A stretch of DNA of 64,000 bases, taken from positions 77,381 through 141,380 of the forward strand of contig UQKY01000001.1 of the NCBI GenBank assembly GCA_900541785.1. Reading direction: 5' to 3'. Under the pieces are notes generated by a model, which had not been told where the DNA came from, made no database searches, and worked only from the letters and a program-made list of their open reading frames with translations. The position numbers and the translations under genes were made by a program. Source of the DNA: an uncultured Collinsella sp. GTDB taxonomy: Bacteria > Actinomycetota > Coriobacteriia > Coriobacteriales > Coriobacteriaceae. Of the stretch, positions 24,475 to 32,730 are shown piece by piece. The first letter of the stretch is position 1. Every line of letters starts with the position of its first letter.

Positions 24475-24618
24475 GCGAGAAGTCAGCTGGCGAGGCAAGG
24501 TGCCGTGAAGCGAGGCGGCATTGACCTTCTGGTCATGCCGCCGAAGCTGAACGGCAGATTGCCCGCCAGATGGCTTCGCAGCGTCGGCCGGTTACGCGGT
24601 TTGGAAAAACCGCGTAAC
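24475..24618 (-). ncRNA. Structured 3' element, copy 3 of 3
   Basis: Sits four bases after the lacB stop. Helix 1: 24591-24602 with 24607-24618. Helix 2: 24475-24492 with 24564-24579, slightly imperfect. Helix 3 (minus sense) is TGCCGT with ACGGCA. Helix 4 has the same arms as copy 2. The linker GGCCGACGCTGCG is kept. Confidence 0.75.
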
Positions 24619-24622
24619 CCCA

Positions 24623-25147
24623 CTAGTCGTGGTACTCGCCGCGGTCCCACTTCTCGAGGAACTCGTCAAAGAAGTGCGGGTCAGCCTGAGCCTCGGCATC
24701 GGCCTTATTACAGGCATCGATCTTGGCGATCAGAGCATCGTGCTCGGGAGTCTTCTCGTAGGGCTCCTCCAGGAAGGCAAGCATAATGTCGGCCATCAGG
24801 AACTCGCCGGTGATCTTGCCGCCAAAGCCCACGATGTTAGCGTTGAGCTCGCGACGGGCATACAGGGCAGAGGTCATGTCGCGAACCAGAGAGCAGCGGG
24901 CGCCGGGAACCTTGTTGACGGCGTTGGTGATGCCGATGCCGGTGCCGCACAGGGCCACGCCAAAGTCGGCCTTGCCGCTGGCAACGGCCTCGCCCACGGC
25001 CTTACCGTAGATGGGATAGTGCGTACGGGTGTGGCTGTAGGTGCCGCAGTCGAGCACCTTGTAGCCAGCCTGCTCCAAGCGGTCGGCCAGATAGATCTTC
25101 TCGTCCGTAACGATATGGTCGCAACCGATTGCGATGGTCTTCTTCAT
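24623..25147 (-). CDS. lacB: Galactose-6-phosphate isomerase subunit LacB
   Basis: A 174-residue RpiB-fold subunit. GCDHIVTDEK, THYPIYGKAVGE, CGTGIGITNAVNKVPGARC, LVRDMTSALYARRELNAN and the C-terminal DPHFFDEFLEKWDRGEYHD match LacB almost word for word. With LacA it converts galactose-6-phosphate to tagatose-6-phosphate. AAAGGAC precedes the ATG. lacA lies immediately upstream with a 63-base gap, so lacA-lacB form one unit. Confidence 0.95.
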   Translation of the reverse strand: MKKTIAIGCDHIVTDEKIYLADRLEQAGYKVLDCGTYSHTRTHYPIYGKAVGEAVASGKADFGVALCGTGIGITNAVNKVPGARCSLVRDMTSALYARRELNANIVGFGGKITGEFLMADIMLAFLEEPYEKTPEHDALIAKIDACNKADAEAQADPHFFDEFLEKWDRGEYHD

Positions 25148-25210
25148 CAGAACGTCCTTTCGTCTGAATTCACAAGTTGAGGTAGAAGTTCGAGTTCTCG
25201 GTGGCTCTCG

Positions 25211-25639
25211 TTAGGCCATCTTGTTGAGCATGTCGACACGGATCTGGTGACGGCCGCCGGCGTACTGGGCACGCAGGAACTCGCGGGCGATCTTCTTGGC
25301 GACCTCGGTGCCCACAACGCCCGGGCCCATGGTGACCATGCGCGAGCCGTTGTGCTCGCGGGTCATGTAGGCGGAACGCTCGTCGGAAATGTTGGCGACG
25401 ACCATGCCCTTGATCTTGACGGCGGCCATATAGGAGCCGACGCCGTACTTATCGAATGCGAAACCCTGGGAATCCTTGTGCTCCAGCAGGTCCTTGGCAA
25501 CGGCGGTCGCGGAATCGACAAAGTCCGCGGCAGGGGTCTCGGAATAGTCGACGACCTCGTGACCGTCAGCGATGAGCATCTCCTTGATGGACTCCTTCAT
25601 CGACATACCGTCGGCATCGGAAGCGATTACAACCCTCAT
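25211..25639 (-). CDS. lacA: Galactose-6-phosphate isomerase subunit LacA
   Basis: A 142-residue partner of LacB: VVIASDADGMSMKESI, DFVDSATAVAKDL, GVGSYMAAVKIKGMV, SDERSAYMTREHN and GGRHQIRVDMLNKM are LacA landmarks. The usual active-site Cys of RpiB is absent, as is normal for LacA, where LacB supplies it. GGAGG lies ahead of ATG 25639. First gene of lacA-lacB; DeoR-like operators and the direct-repeat sugar motif lie 95-200 bases upstream. Confidence 0.95.
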   Translation of the reverse strand: MRVVIASDADGMSMKESIKEMLIADGHEVVDYSETPAADFVDSATAVAKDLLEHKDSQGFAFDKYGVGSYMAAVKIKGMVVANISDERSAYMTREHNGSRMVTMGPGVVGTEVAKKIAREFLRAQYAGGRHQIRVDMLNKMA

Positions 25640-25733
25640 GACATCCTCCTTGAGAGATACGCAGGTGCGTAGTTCCTGTTTGGAAGTGTTGAATCGCGTT
25701 CAGGTCCGGGCATCTGAATGTGCGGTTCTTCAC

Positions 25734-25810
25734 TGTTCATGTTTATTTGAACACATTCGAACATCAACTGCAACAACTATTTGTTTATCTTTGTTCTTTT
25801 TTGAACAAAT
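25734..25810. promoter_or_regulatory. Probable LacR (DeoR-type) operators of lacAB
   Basis: AT-rich stretch with repeated TTTGAACA/TGTTC half-sites: TGTTTATTTGAACA (25739), TTCGAACATC (25757), TTTGTTC (25789) and TTTTTTGAACAAATA (25797). They resemble lactococcal LacR operators (TGTTT-rich) and recur upstream of lacF and the DeoR gene at 43657. Confidence 0.55.
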
Positions 25811-25835
25811 ACCATTCACGGATGATTGCTGACCG
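25811..25835 (+). promoter_or_regulatory. Direct-repeat sugar motif, lacA site
   Basis: ACCATTCACGG, 9 bases, GACCG. This is the only copy that reads away from the gene it precedes. Confidence 0.55.
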
Positions 25836-25879
25836 TTTGGGCCCGGCGCGAACGTAGCGACCACGCGTTCAACAAACAA

Positions 25880-25912
25880 AAGGGCGGCCGAGAACGTGTC
25901 TCGGCCGCCCTT
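25880..25912 (-). terminator. Terminator after the membrane-protein gene
   Basis: AAGGGCGGCCGAGA (25880-25893) pairs with TCTCGGCCGCCCTT (25899-25912). Minus-strand reading gives a T-rich tail (TTTTGTTTGTT). Confidence 0.85.
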
Positions 25913-25946
25913 CAGCGGTATGTCCCGGTATATACAGTTGTTTTAG

Positions 25947-26960
25947 CTATTCGAACTGCCCGCCCTTTTTGGCGTGCTTGGACGGAGCGCTCAGAAAGCG
26001 GCCCGTCAAATAGTTCGCTGGACCGGAGATATCAATCCCCAGCAGCACGTGCCCCAGCCACAAAAACGCCGCGAGTACCAGCAATGGAATCACGCACGAG
26101 GTCACAATCATCACGATGACGCCTTCGATGAGATCGGTCACTTGCTGCACAATTTCATCGGTCATCTGCTTGGCGCCGCTGGTCACCGACGTGACGAGAC
26201 CCGAGGCACCGTCGGCAAGCTGCTCAAGCACGCTCTTGGACTCTGTGGACTCGGTCTTTTTCTTGCCTGCTTTGGAGCTGTCGCTATCTGCCGCACCCGC
26301 AGCGTCGGCCGCCTTTTGCTCGGCCGCCTCGATGCTAACGCGATACGTTTCGTCGACCTTCTGCGACACCCATACGCTTGCAGGCACCAACGCCATGCCA
26401 ATTATGGCGACCACCAGCACACGCGTTGCCACGCGGCGCAAGACGGCGCTGGTGCTCCAGCGTCCGTGAATACCAAGTGACACTGCAAGGAGCACCAGCG
26501 CAAACGGAATTAGGATGCCCAGGCCAACCGACCACAAAATCGTGAGCAAATATTTCTCTAGGTATAGCACGGCGAGCACGATGCCCAAATTACCCGAAAG
26601 CTGTGCGAGCTGCTCGGCAACCGGCGTTCCTGTATCGCCCGGTAGCGCAGTGATACCCGCAGATAGAGCGACGCACGAGGTCGTGAGCGCCAAAACATTG
26701 CCCTTCTTTTGATCGATGACCTCGATGGTGGAGTCCCAAGTCTTGGTATCGGCAAAATGCGGGCGAGCTACAAAGCCTGACAACAGCGCCAGTACCACGA
26801 GCGCAACGATAAAGCCAATCTGCAGTTTTTTGTTTGCGCACACGACATCGGACAGGCTGGGCTGCAGCTCGGTTACCGTCGTATGCTCGGTTATCTGGAC
26901 AGGACGCCCATGAGTCATCTCGTGCGCGTCTCCCTTTTGAATCAATCCGTTGCCCGGCAT
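25947..26960 (-). CDS. Hypothetical integral membrane protein
   Basis: A 337-residue protein of unknown family. Hydrophobic segments lie at about 48-66, 132-170 (two), 190-207 and 283-307. Between the last two is a polar stretch (about 215-275) rich in Ala, Ser, Lys and Glu with KAGKKKTESTESK, possibly coiled coil. GAGGAGG lies 6 bases before ATG 26960. Flanked by a MITE-like element upstream and lacA downstream, with its own terminator, so no operon context. Confidence 0.8.
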   Translation of the reverse strand: MPGNGLIQKGDAHEMTHGRPVQITEHTTVTELQPSLSDVVCANKKLQIGFIVALVVLALLSGFVARPHFADTKTWDSTIEVIDQKKGNVLALTTSCVALSAGITALPGDTGTPVAEQLAQLSGNLGIVLAVLYLEKYLLTILWSVGLGILIPFALVLLAVSLGIHGRWSTSAVLRRVATRVLVVAIIGMALVPASVWVSQKVDETYRVSIEAAEQKAADAAGAADSDSSKAGKKKTESTESKSVLEQLADGASGLVTSVTSGAKQMTDEIVQQVTDLIEGVIVMIVTSCVIPLLVLAAFLWLGHVLLGIDISGPANYLTGRFLSAPSKHAKKGGQFE

Positions 26961-27075
26961 TTGGATACCTCCTCAGTCCGGCGTTTAATGCGAAAGGAAG
27001 TATACCCACCGAGCAAAAATCGAACGGGAGGGCGTGCAGAAGCTCCATAACGCTGCTAGTCGAATAGTGCCATTT

Positions 27076-27229
27076 CAAAACTATGCCGGTTTACTACGGT
27101 AAAACCGATAGGACCGACCACATTTGCTATTAGCAGAAAATGACAAGCTTTCTACCTACGGCTTTGATAACGCCGTTCTTTCCATAGTTGAAAGAATGCG
27201 ATTCATCGTAGTAAACCGGCATAGTTTTG
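27076..27229. mobile_element. MITE-like element with perfect 23-bp inverted ends
   Basis: The arms 27076-27098 and 27207-27229 are exact reverse complements (CAAAACTATGCCGGTTTAC is the first part of the left arm). The 108-base interior is AT-richer than the surroundings and has no gene. No transposase in the window. Target-site duplication is not evident by eye. Confidence 0.65.
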
Positions 27230-27304
27230 TAACCGACAGGCCGAGTCGGCACCGCAGCAAACCTAATGACCCGTTTTCTTCCATCCTCAAAGGATCAAAT
27301 GCAT

Positions 27305-27352
27305 GGCAGGAGTGTCCCTAGCTGCGGCAGATAAGGAACGTCCCCAAGTGCC
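27305..27352. repeat. Dispersed 'GGAGTGTCCC...GGAACGTCCCC' unit
   Basis: AGGAGTGTCCCTAGCTGCGG then AAGGAACGTCCCC; a variant of the 20631 unit, next to the MITE-like element. Confidence 0.6.
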
Positions 27353-27362
27353 GGGTAAACAG

Positions 27363-27395
27363 AAAAGCCCTGCTGCGGATAGCGGCAGAGCTTTT
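27363..27395 (-). terminator. Terminator after lacF
   Basis: AAAAGCCCTGCTGC pairs, with minor mismatches, with GCGGCAGAGCTTTT; minus-strand reading ends in GGGCTTTTC. Confidence 0.6.
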
Positions 27396-27422
27396 GGAAG
27401 GGGACTTGGTTGTGAGGGCTCG

Positions 27423-27761
27423 TTAGGCGAGCTTGGCCTCGAGCTCGGCGATGCGCTTGTAGGCATCGATGGTAAAGCGGGTCTGCTTCTCCAGGATCAT
27501 AGTGGTCATGAGGGTGTCCTGAGCGTGAGCCATGATGAAGGTCATCTCCATCTCGCCACCGCCGGCCTCCTGCGAAAGCAGCTTGGTCTGCGTGTCGTGG
27601 GCACCGATGAGCGCATCGCTGGCATCCTTGTGCAGCTGCTCGGCCTTCTCAAAGTCACCCTCGCGAGCAGCATCGAGCGCTGCAAGCAGATCGGTCTGGG
27701 CGTCACCTGCGTATGCGACAATCTCGAATCCAACCATCGAGATTTCTTCTTTGGTTGCCAT
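27423..27761 (-). CDS. lacF: PTS lactose/cellobiose-type EIIA
   Basis: A 112-residue helical EIIA of the Lac family. The phosphorylated histidine is H79 in MAHAQDTLMT, and GGEMEM precedes it as in LacF. It passes phosphate from HPr to the EIIB domains. All three EIICB proteins in the window lack an EIIA, so this single subunit probably serves all of them. AAAGGAAC precedes ATG 27761. It is monocistronic with its own terminator. Confidence 0.94.
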   Translation of the reverse strand: MATKEEISMVGFEIVAYAGDAQTDLLAALDAAREGDFEKAEQLHKDASDALIGAHDTQTKLLSQEAGGGEMEMTFIMAHAQDTLMTTMILEKQTRFTIDAYKRIAELEAKLA

Positions 27762-27845
27762 GTTGCGTTCCTTTCACATATGAACCAATGGAGAGCATCG
27801 CGTCCGGGCATACGCGCTGCGCTGTGTATGACAGAAACAATAACA

Positions 27846-27945
27846 TTCAAACAAAAAGGAACAATGCAAAACGTAATTTCGAGCTATGAACGGTCACTTT
27901 TCGCCCGTGAACGGTTTTTAAACCAATTTGAACAATATCGAACAC
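27846..27945. promoter_or_regulatory. LacR-like half-sites ahead of lacF
   Basis: ATTCAAACAAAAAGGAACA (27845-27863) and TTTGAACAATATCGAACA (27927-27944) resemble the TTTGAACA sites at lacA and in front of the DeoR gene at 43657. Confidence 0.45.
27891..27915 (-). promoter_or_regulatory. Direct-repeat sugar motif, lacF site
   Basis: On the minus strand ACCGTTCACGG, 9 bases, GACCG(TTC), reading toward lacF and about 130 bases before its ATG. Confidence 0.7.
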
Positions 27946-27975
27946 AATTAGCGGCAACCCAAACAGATCCGCGCC

Positions 27976-28980
27976 CTAGCGTACATCGCGCACCGTATCG
28001 CCCTCGACGAGCACGCCCGGAAACAGCATGTGCTCCACACCGGGTTCAACGCCCTCGGCGCCGGCAATCTTGTCGACCGCCCACATGCCGACGCGCTTGT
28101 TGTCAAAGCGCACCGTAGTCAGGCGACAATCGGGCACGATGTCGCCCAGACTGTCATCAACACCCACCACGCTCACGTCCTGGGGCACGCGCTTCCCGCG
28201 CGACTCGAGCCCACGGATGCAGCCATATGCCATGGCATCGTTGGAGGCATAGATGGCCGTACAGGTCGGATCTTCCGCCAGAGCCTGGCCTGCGGCATAT
28301 CCGCTCTGTGCCGTCCAGTCGCCGCGCACGAGCTGCGGGGGCTCAATGCCATGCGCACGCAATGTCTCACGCCAGCCTTCCTCGCGCCGCATGCCCGAAA
28401 GCGAGCGCTCGGGGCATGAGATAAAGTGCACGGTTTTGTGCCCCCTCCCCAGCAAATACTCGACCACCTGGCGCGAGCAATCGAACTGGTCGTTATCGAC
28501 CGTTGAACAGAGCGGGTGCTCCAACATCGTAACGAGCACCGTCTGCATGCCGGGCAGCGGCTCGAAGGTTCCAAAGTCCGCCGGCATGCGGTTCATAATC
28601 ACAACCATGCCATCCACCGGCAGTGCGCTCATGCGCGACGATGCGCTCTCGAGGGTATACGGATGCCCGTCTACTTTAGTGAGGGTGATGGCATAGCCAT
28701 GTTTGTCGGCCGCGGCGGCAAAGCCCTCCATACGGTCGAGATTGCCGGTGCCGGTAATGTTGAACATGGCGACGCCGACGGTCTTAAACTTACCGCGGCG
28801 CAGCGATCGACCGGCAAAATTGGGGCGATACCCCAGCTCGCGCATGGCGGCACGCACGCGTTCCTTGGTCTCGGGGCGCACGCTGGGCGAATCGTGCACG
28901 GTGCGCGAGACCGTCTGCTCCGAGACGCCCGCGAGGCGCGCTACGTCTTTGACGGATACCGATTTTTTAACAGCGGCCAT
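27976..28980 (-). CDS. LacI-family regulator (LacI-2)
   Basis: A 334-residue LacI protein: VKDVARLAGVSEQTVSR helix-turn-helix, hinge FAGRSLRRGKF, sensor with DGMVVIMNRMP and VSVVGVDDSLGD. It is divergent from the first EIICB-lacG unit, and two symmetrical AACGTT-centred operators lie between. Likely a local repressor of that unit; the inducer is probably a beta-galactoside phosphate (inference). Confidence 0.92.
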   Translation of the reverse strand: MAAVKKSVSVKDVARLAGVSEQTVSRTVHDSPSVRPETKERVRAAMRELGYRPNFAGRSLRRGKFKTVGVAMFNITGTGNLDRMEGFAAAADKHGYAITLTKVDGHPYTLESASSRMSALPVDGMVVIMNRMPADFGTFEPLPGMQTVLVTMLEHPLCSTVDNDQFDCSRQVVEYLLGRGHKTVHFISCPERSLSGMRREEGWRETLRAHGIEPPQLVRGDWTAQSGYAAGQALAEDPTCTAIYASNDAMAYGCIRGLESRGKRVPQDVSVVGVDDSLGDIVPDCRLTTVRFDNKRVGMWAVDKIAGAEGVEPGVEHMLFPGVLVEGDTVRDVR

Positions 28981-29092
28981 AGGTCGATCTTTCTATGTCG
29001 ACGATGCCATTGGTGGCACCTTGCGCAGTCATTTTTAACGCCTTCAAGTATATCCAACGCCTCCCCCACCATACGCTCACCACCCAAAACCT

Positions 29093-29120
29093 ACCGTTCA
29101 CCGACATTTTTGCTTCCCCG
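29093..29120 (+). promoter_or_regulatory. Direct-repeat sugar motif (degenerate), lacE-1 site
   Basis: ACCGTTCACCG at 29093 followed after 9 bases by CTTCC, so only the first half is convincing. About 220 bases before the EIICB start. Confidence 0.4.
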
Positions 29121-29137
29121 AACGGCTTTTGGCACCC

Positions 29138-29278
29138 AAATGTTAACGTTGCCATTGTGCAAACACAGAGCCACCGGGCGGCTCAAACGTTTACGCGTAA
29201 GGAATCGACGGTTCGCAGGCACAGGAACCACCGGTTCGCTTCTTTTTATGTGTCACAAAATGGCAACGTCAACATTTT
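29138..29278. promoter_or_regulatory. Two LacI-2 operators
   Basis: AAATGTTAACGTTGCCATT (29138-29156) and AAATGGCAACGTCAACATTT (29258-29277) are inverted versions of the same palindromic site, 120 bases apart between lacI-2 and the EIICB gene. Confidence 0.65.
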
Positions 29279-29337
29279 GGCAACCGAAAGTCAAAAGCTA
29301 CCATCGTTGCTAACCCACCGACTCTTAGGAGCATTGC

Positions 29338-31113
29338 ATGGAGCAACTCATCGCCATCATCGAAAAGGGCCAGCCCTTTTTCAACGCGATCGCCCGCAAC
29401 AAGTACCTCAAGGCGATCCGCGACGGCTTTATCTCCGTCATCCCCATCATCATCTTCTCGTCCATCTTTTGCCTGGTAGCCTCGGTCCCCAACATCTGGG
29501 GTTTCTACTGGCCCGATGACATCAACAACGCTCTGTGGAAGTGCTACAACTACTCCATGGGCATCCTGGCCATCGCCTGCGCCGCCACCACGGCCAAGCA
29601 CTTCGCCGACGCTCAGAACCGCGACCTGCCCAAGAATAACCAGATTAACTTTATCTCATGCATGTGCGCGGCCATCATCGGCTTCTTGCTCCTTTCGAGC
29701 GACACGGTCGCCACGGACGCCGCCAGCGGCTTCAACACCACCTACCTTGGTTCCAAGGGCCTGCTGACCGCCTTCATCGCTGCGTTTGTGACCGGCATCA
29801 TCTACAAGTTCTTTATCAAGCGCAACATCACCGTCAAGATGCCCGAGCAGGTTCCGCCCAACATCTCGCAGACCTTCAAGGACATCATCCCCTTCTCCGT
29901 CTGCATCACCGTCTTTTGGGTTTTTGACATCGTCTTCCGCGCTGCTTTTGGCTTCTGCTTTGCCCAGGGCGTCATCCAGGTGTTCCAGCCCCTGTTCACC
30001 GCTGCCGACGGCTACATCGGCCTCGCTGTGATTTACGGCGCCATGAGCCTCTTCTGGTTCGTCGGCGTCCACGGCCCCTCGATCGTCGAGCCCGCCATCG
30101 CCGCCGCTCTCGTTGCCAACATGACCGACAACCTGGCTGCGTTCCAGGCTGGCCAGCACGCTTCCGCTGTCCTGACCCAGGGTGCCCAGTACTTCGTCGT
30201 CTGCATGGGCGGCACCGGTGCCACGCTCGTCCTGGTCTTTATGTTCTGCTTCCTAGCCAAGTCCCAGGAGATGCGCGCCGTCGGTAAGGCCGCCATCGTC
30301 CCCGTCTGCTTTGCCGTCAACGAGCCGCTGCTGTTCGCCGCGCCCATCGTGCTCAACCCCGTCTTCTTTGTCCCGTTTGTCTTTGCCCCGATCGCCAACA
30401 TCTGGATCCTCAAGATCTTTATCGACTTCTTGGGCATGAACGGCTTTATGTACACCCTGCCCTGGACTGTCCCCGGCCCCATCGGCACCATCATGGGCCT
30501 GGGCTTCCAGCCGCTCGCCTTTGTGATGCTCGCCCTTATCCTGGTCGTCGACTTCGTTCTGTACTACCCGTTCTTCCGTGCCTACGACGCCCAGAAGTGC
30601 GCCGAGGAGGCCGAGATTTCCGAGGAGGAGCTCGCCGCCAAGAACGCCGAGAAGGCCGCCAAGCTCAACGATGCCTTCCAGGGCAAGGCTGACGCCAAGA
30701 GCGTTGCCGCCGGCGCTGCTGCCGAGGCCGTGAAGGCCGCCGCCCCCGCCGCTCCCGCCGCTGTCGCCACTGAGGCAACGACCGCCAGCGACCTCAACGG
30801 CAAGCGCGTGCTCGTGCTCTGCCAGGGCGGCGGAACCTCGGGCCTGCTCGCCAACGCGCTGGCCAAGGCCGCCAAGGAGCGCGGCATTAACCTCGAGACC
30901 GCTGCCGAGGCCTATGGCAACCACGTGGACATGCTCCCCGACTTTGACCTGGTCGTCCTGGCCCCGCAGGCCGCAAGCTACCTGGCCGACCTGCAGAAGG
31001 ACTGTGAGCGCGTGGGCAACAAGTGCGTCGCCTGCCGTGGCAAGCAGTACATCGAGCTCTCCCAGAACGGCGACAAGTCTCTCGCCTTCGTGAGTGAGCA
31101 ACTTTCGAAGTAA
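29338..31113 (+). CDS. lacE: PTS lactose-type EIICB component (1)
   Basis: A 591-residue membrane transporter. EIIC spans about 1-430 with the GVHGPSIVEPA and NEPLLFAAPIVLNP signatures. An Ala-rich linker with SEEELAAKNAEKAAK follows. The EIIB domain (about 487-591) has phosphorylated Cys495 in VLVLCQGGGTSG. It imports and phosphorylates a beta-galactoside using LacF. TTAGGAGC precedes ATG 29338. Followed by lacG after an intercistronic hairpin. Confidence 0.94.
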   Translation: MEQLIAIIEKGQPFFNAIARNKYLKAIRDGFISVIPIIIFSSIFCLVASVPNIWGFYWPDDINNALWKCYNYSMGILAIACAATTAKHFADAQNRDLPKNNQINFISCMCAAIIGFLLLSSDTVATDAASGFNTTYLGSKGLLTAFIAAFVTGIIYKFFIKRNITVKMPEQVPPNISQTFKDIIPFSVCITVFWVFDIVFRAAFGFCFAQGVIQVFQPLFTAADGYIGLAVIYGAMSLFWFVGVHGPSIVEPAIAAALVANMTDNLAAFQAGQHASAVLTQGAQYFVVCMGGTGATLVLVFMFCFLAKSQEMRAVGKAAIVPVCFAVNEPLLFAAPIVLNPVFFVPFVFAPIANIWILKIFIDFLGMNGFMYTLPWTVPGPIGTIMGLGFQPLAFVMLALILVVDFVLYYPFFRAYDAQKCAEEAEISEEELAAKNAEKAAKLNDAFQGKADAKSVAAGAAAEAVKAAAPAAPAAVATEATTASDLNGKRVLVLCQGGGTSGLLANALAKAAKERGINLETAAEAYGNHVDMLPDFDLVVLAPQAASYLADLQKDCERVGNKCVACRGKQYIELSQNGDKSLAFVSEQLSK

Positions 31114-31123
31114 GTAACGCCCA

Positions 31124-31155
31124 GGGCCAGCCGACCATCCAAGACCGGCTGGCCC
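31124..31155 (+). promoter_or_regulatory. Intercistronic hairpin between EIICB and lacG (1)
   Basis: GGGCCAGCCG (31124-31133) pairs with CGGCTGGCCC (31146-31155); followed by TTCGATTT, a weak T-tract. Could be a partial terminator or an RNA-processing or stability element. Confidence 0.6.
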
Positions 31156-31179
31156 TTCGATTTAGACGATTGGATCATC

Positions 31180-32619
31180 ATGTCCGTTAATCCTGCTAGC
31201 GTCACCAACCCGCCCGCGCAGTTTCCCGAGGACTTTGTCTTTGGCGGCGCCACCGCTGCCTACCAGGTAGAGGGCGAGACCCGCACTCACGGTAAGGGCA
31301 AGGTTGCCTGGGACGACTTTCTGGAGGCCCAGGGGCGCTTCTCCCCCGATCCCGCTTCGGACTTCTACAACCAGTACCCCGTCGACCTGGAGCTGTGCGA
31401 GGAGTTCGGCATCAACGGCATTCGACTCTCCATCGCCTGGAGCCGCATCTTCCCCAACGGCACCGGCGAAATCAACCCCGAGGGCGTCCAGTTCTACCAC
31501 GATCTCTTCGCCGAGTGCCACAAGCACCACGTTGAGCCGTTCGTCACGCTGCATCACTTTGACACGCCGCTTCCCCTCTTTGAGAAGGGCGACTTCCTCA
31601 ACCGCGAGACTATCGACGCCTTTGTGGACTTTGCCACCTTCTGCTTTAAGGAGTACGCCGACCAGGTAACCTACTGGTTCACCTTTAACGAGATTTGGGC
31701 CGACGCCTCCAACACCTACATCGAGGGCACCTTCCCCGGTGGCGTCAAGGCGCATCTTGCCGAGGCCTTCCAGTGCGAGCACAATATGATGCTCGCCCAC
31801 GCCAAGGCAGTACTGGCCTTCCACAACGGCGGTTTTAAGGGCAAGATTGGCGTCATTCAGTCGCTGGAGTTCAAGTACCCGCTCAACGAGAACGACCCCG
31901 CCGACATCAAAGCCGCCAACAACGAGCACGTGCTGCAAAACCAGTTCTTGCTCGACGCCACCTTCCGCGGCGACTACGCGCCCGACACCCTCGAGTGCGC
32001 TAACCGCCTGGCTGCCGTCTCGGGCGGCACCATCGAGATCTTGGACGAGGACCTCGAGATTATGCGCGAGGCCGCGCTCTGCAACGATTACCTGGGCGTT
32101 AACAACTACCAGTGCCGTTTCTTGAAGGCTTACGATGGCGAGAACGACCTGCACCACAACGGTACGGGCGAGAAGGGCACCGGTCGCTGGCGCGTCAAGG
32201 GCATTGGCGAGCATGTGAACAAGCCCGGCATCCCCACCACCGACTGGGACTGGATCATCTATCCCGAGGGTCTGTTCGATCTGCTCGTCTACATTAAGCA
32301 GCGCTACCCCAACTACAAGCAGATCTTCATCACCGAGAACGGCATGGGCTACAAGGACCCCTACAAGAACGGTTTTGTGGACGACCAGCCGCGCATCGAC
32401 TACATCGAGCAGCACCTGCGTTGGCTGCTCAAGGCCATGGAGGTGGGCGTCAACGTGGGCGGCTACTTCCTGTGGAGCCTGCAGGATCAGTTCTCCTGGA
32501 CCAATGGCTACAACAAGCGTTACGGCTTCTTTTACGTTGACTTTGAAACCCAAAAGCGCACGCCCAAGGCAAGCGCCTACTGGTACAAGCACGTGGCGCA
32601 GACCCGTCGTCTGGACTAG
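31180..32619 (+). CDS. lacG: 6-phospho-beta-galactosidase (GH1) (1)
   Basis: A 479-residue GH1 enzyme very similar to lactococcal LacG: FVFGGATAAYQVEGETRTHGKG, ASDFYNQYPVDLELCEEFGI, acid/base E171 (TFNEIW), nucleophile E386 (FITENGMGY) and the phosphate-recognising region near NGYNKRYGFFYVD. It hydrolyses 6-phospho-beta-galactosides made by the preceding EIICB. The start is ATG 31180 with no strong ribosome-binding site. Terminator at 32666 follows. Confidence 0.94.
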   Translation: MSVNPASVTNPPAQFPEDFVFGGATAAYQVEGETRTHGKGKVAWDDFLEAQGRFSPDPASDFYNQYPVDLELCEEFGINGIRLSIAWSRIFPNGTGEINPEGVQFYHDLFAECHKHHVEPFVTLHHFDTPLPLFEKGDFLNRETIDAFVDFATFCFKEYADQVTYWFTFNEIWADASNTYIEGTFPGGVKAHLAEAFQCEHNMMLAHAKAVLAFHNGGFKGKIGVIQSLEFKYPLNENDPADIKAANNEHVLQNQFLLDATFRGDYAPDTLECANRLAAVSGGTIEILDEDLEIMREAALCNDYLGVNNYQCRFLKAYDGENDLHHNGTGEKGTGRWRVKGIGEHVNKPGIPTTDWDWIIYPEGLFDLLVYIKQRYPNYKQIFITENGMGYKDPYKNGFVDDQPRIDYIEQHLRWLLKAMEVGVNVGGYFLWSLQDQFSWTNGYNKRYGFFYVDFETQKRTPKASAYWYKHVAQTRRLD

Positions 32620-32665
32620 TGGCTGGCGGGGTTGCCCGCTCACACAACCTGTCCCCATTTCTCAG

Positions 32666-32708
32666 CCGGGGGCGGCACGTCACACGGCGCGCCGCCCCCG
32701 GTCTTTTT
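32666..32708 (+). terminator. Terminator of module 1
   Basis: CCGGGGGCGGC (32666-32676) pairs with GCCGCCCCCGG (32691-32701), followed by TCTTTTTG. Confidence 0.9.
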
Positions 32709-32730
32709 GTTTTTGGGCTGGTCGGGAGCC

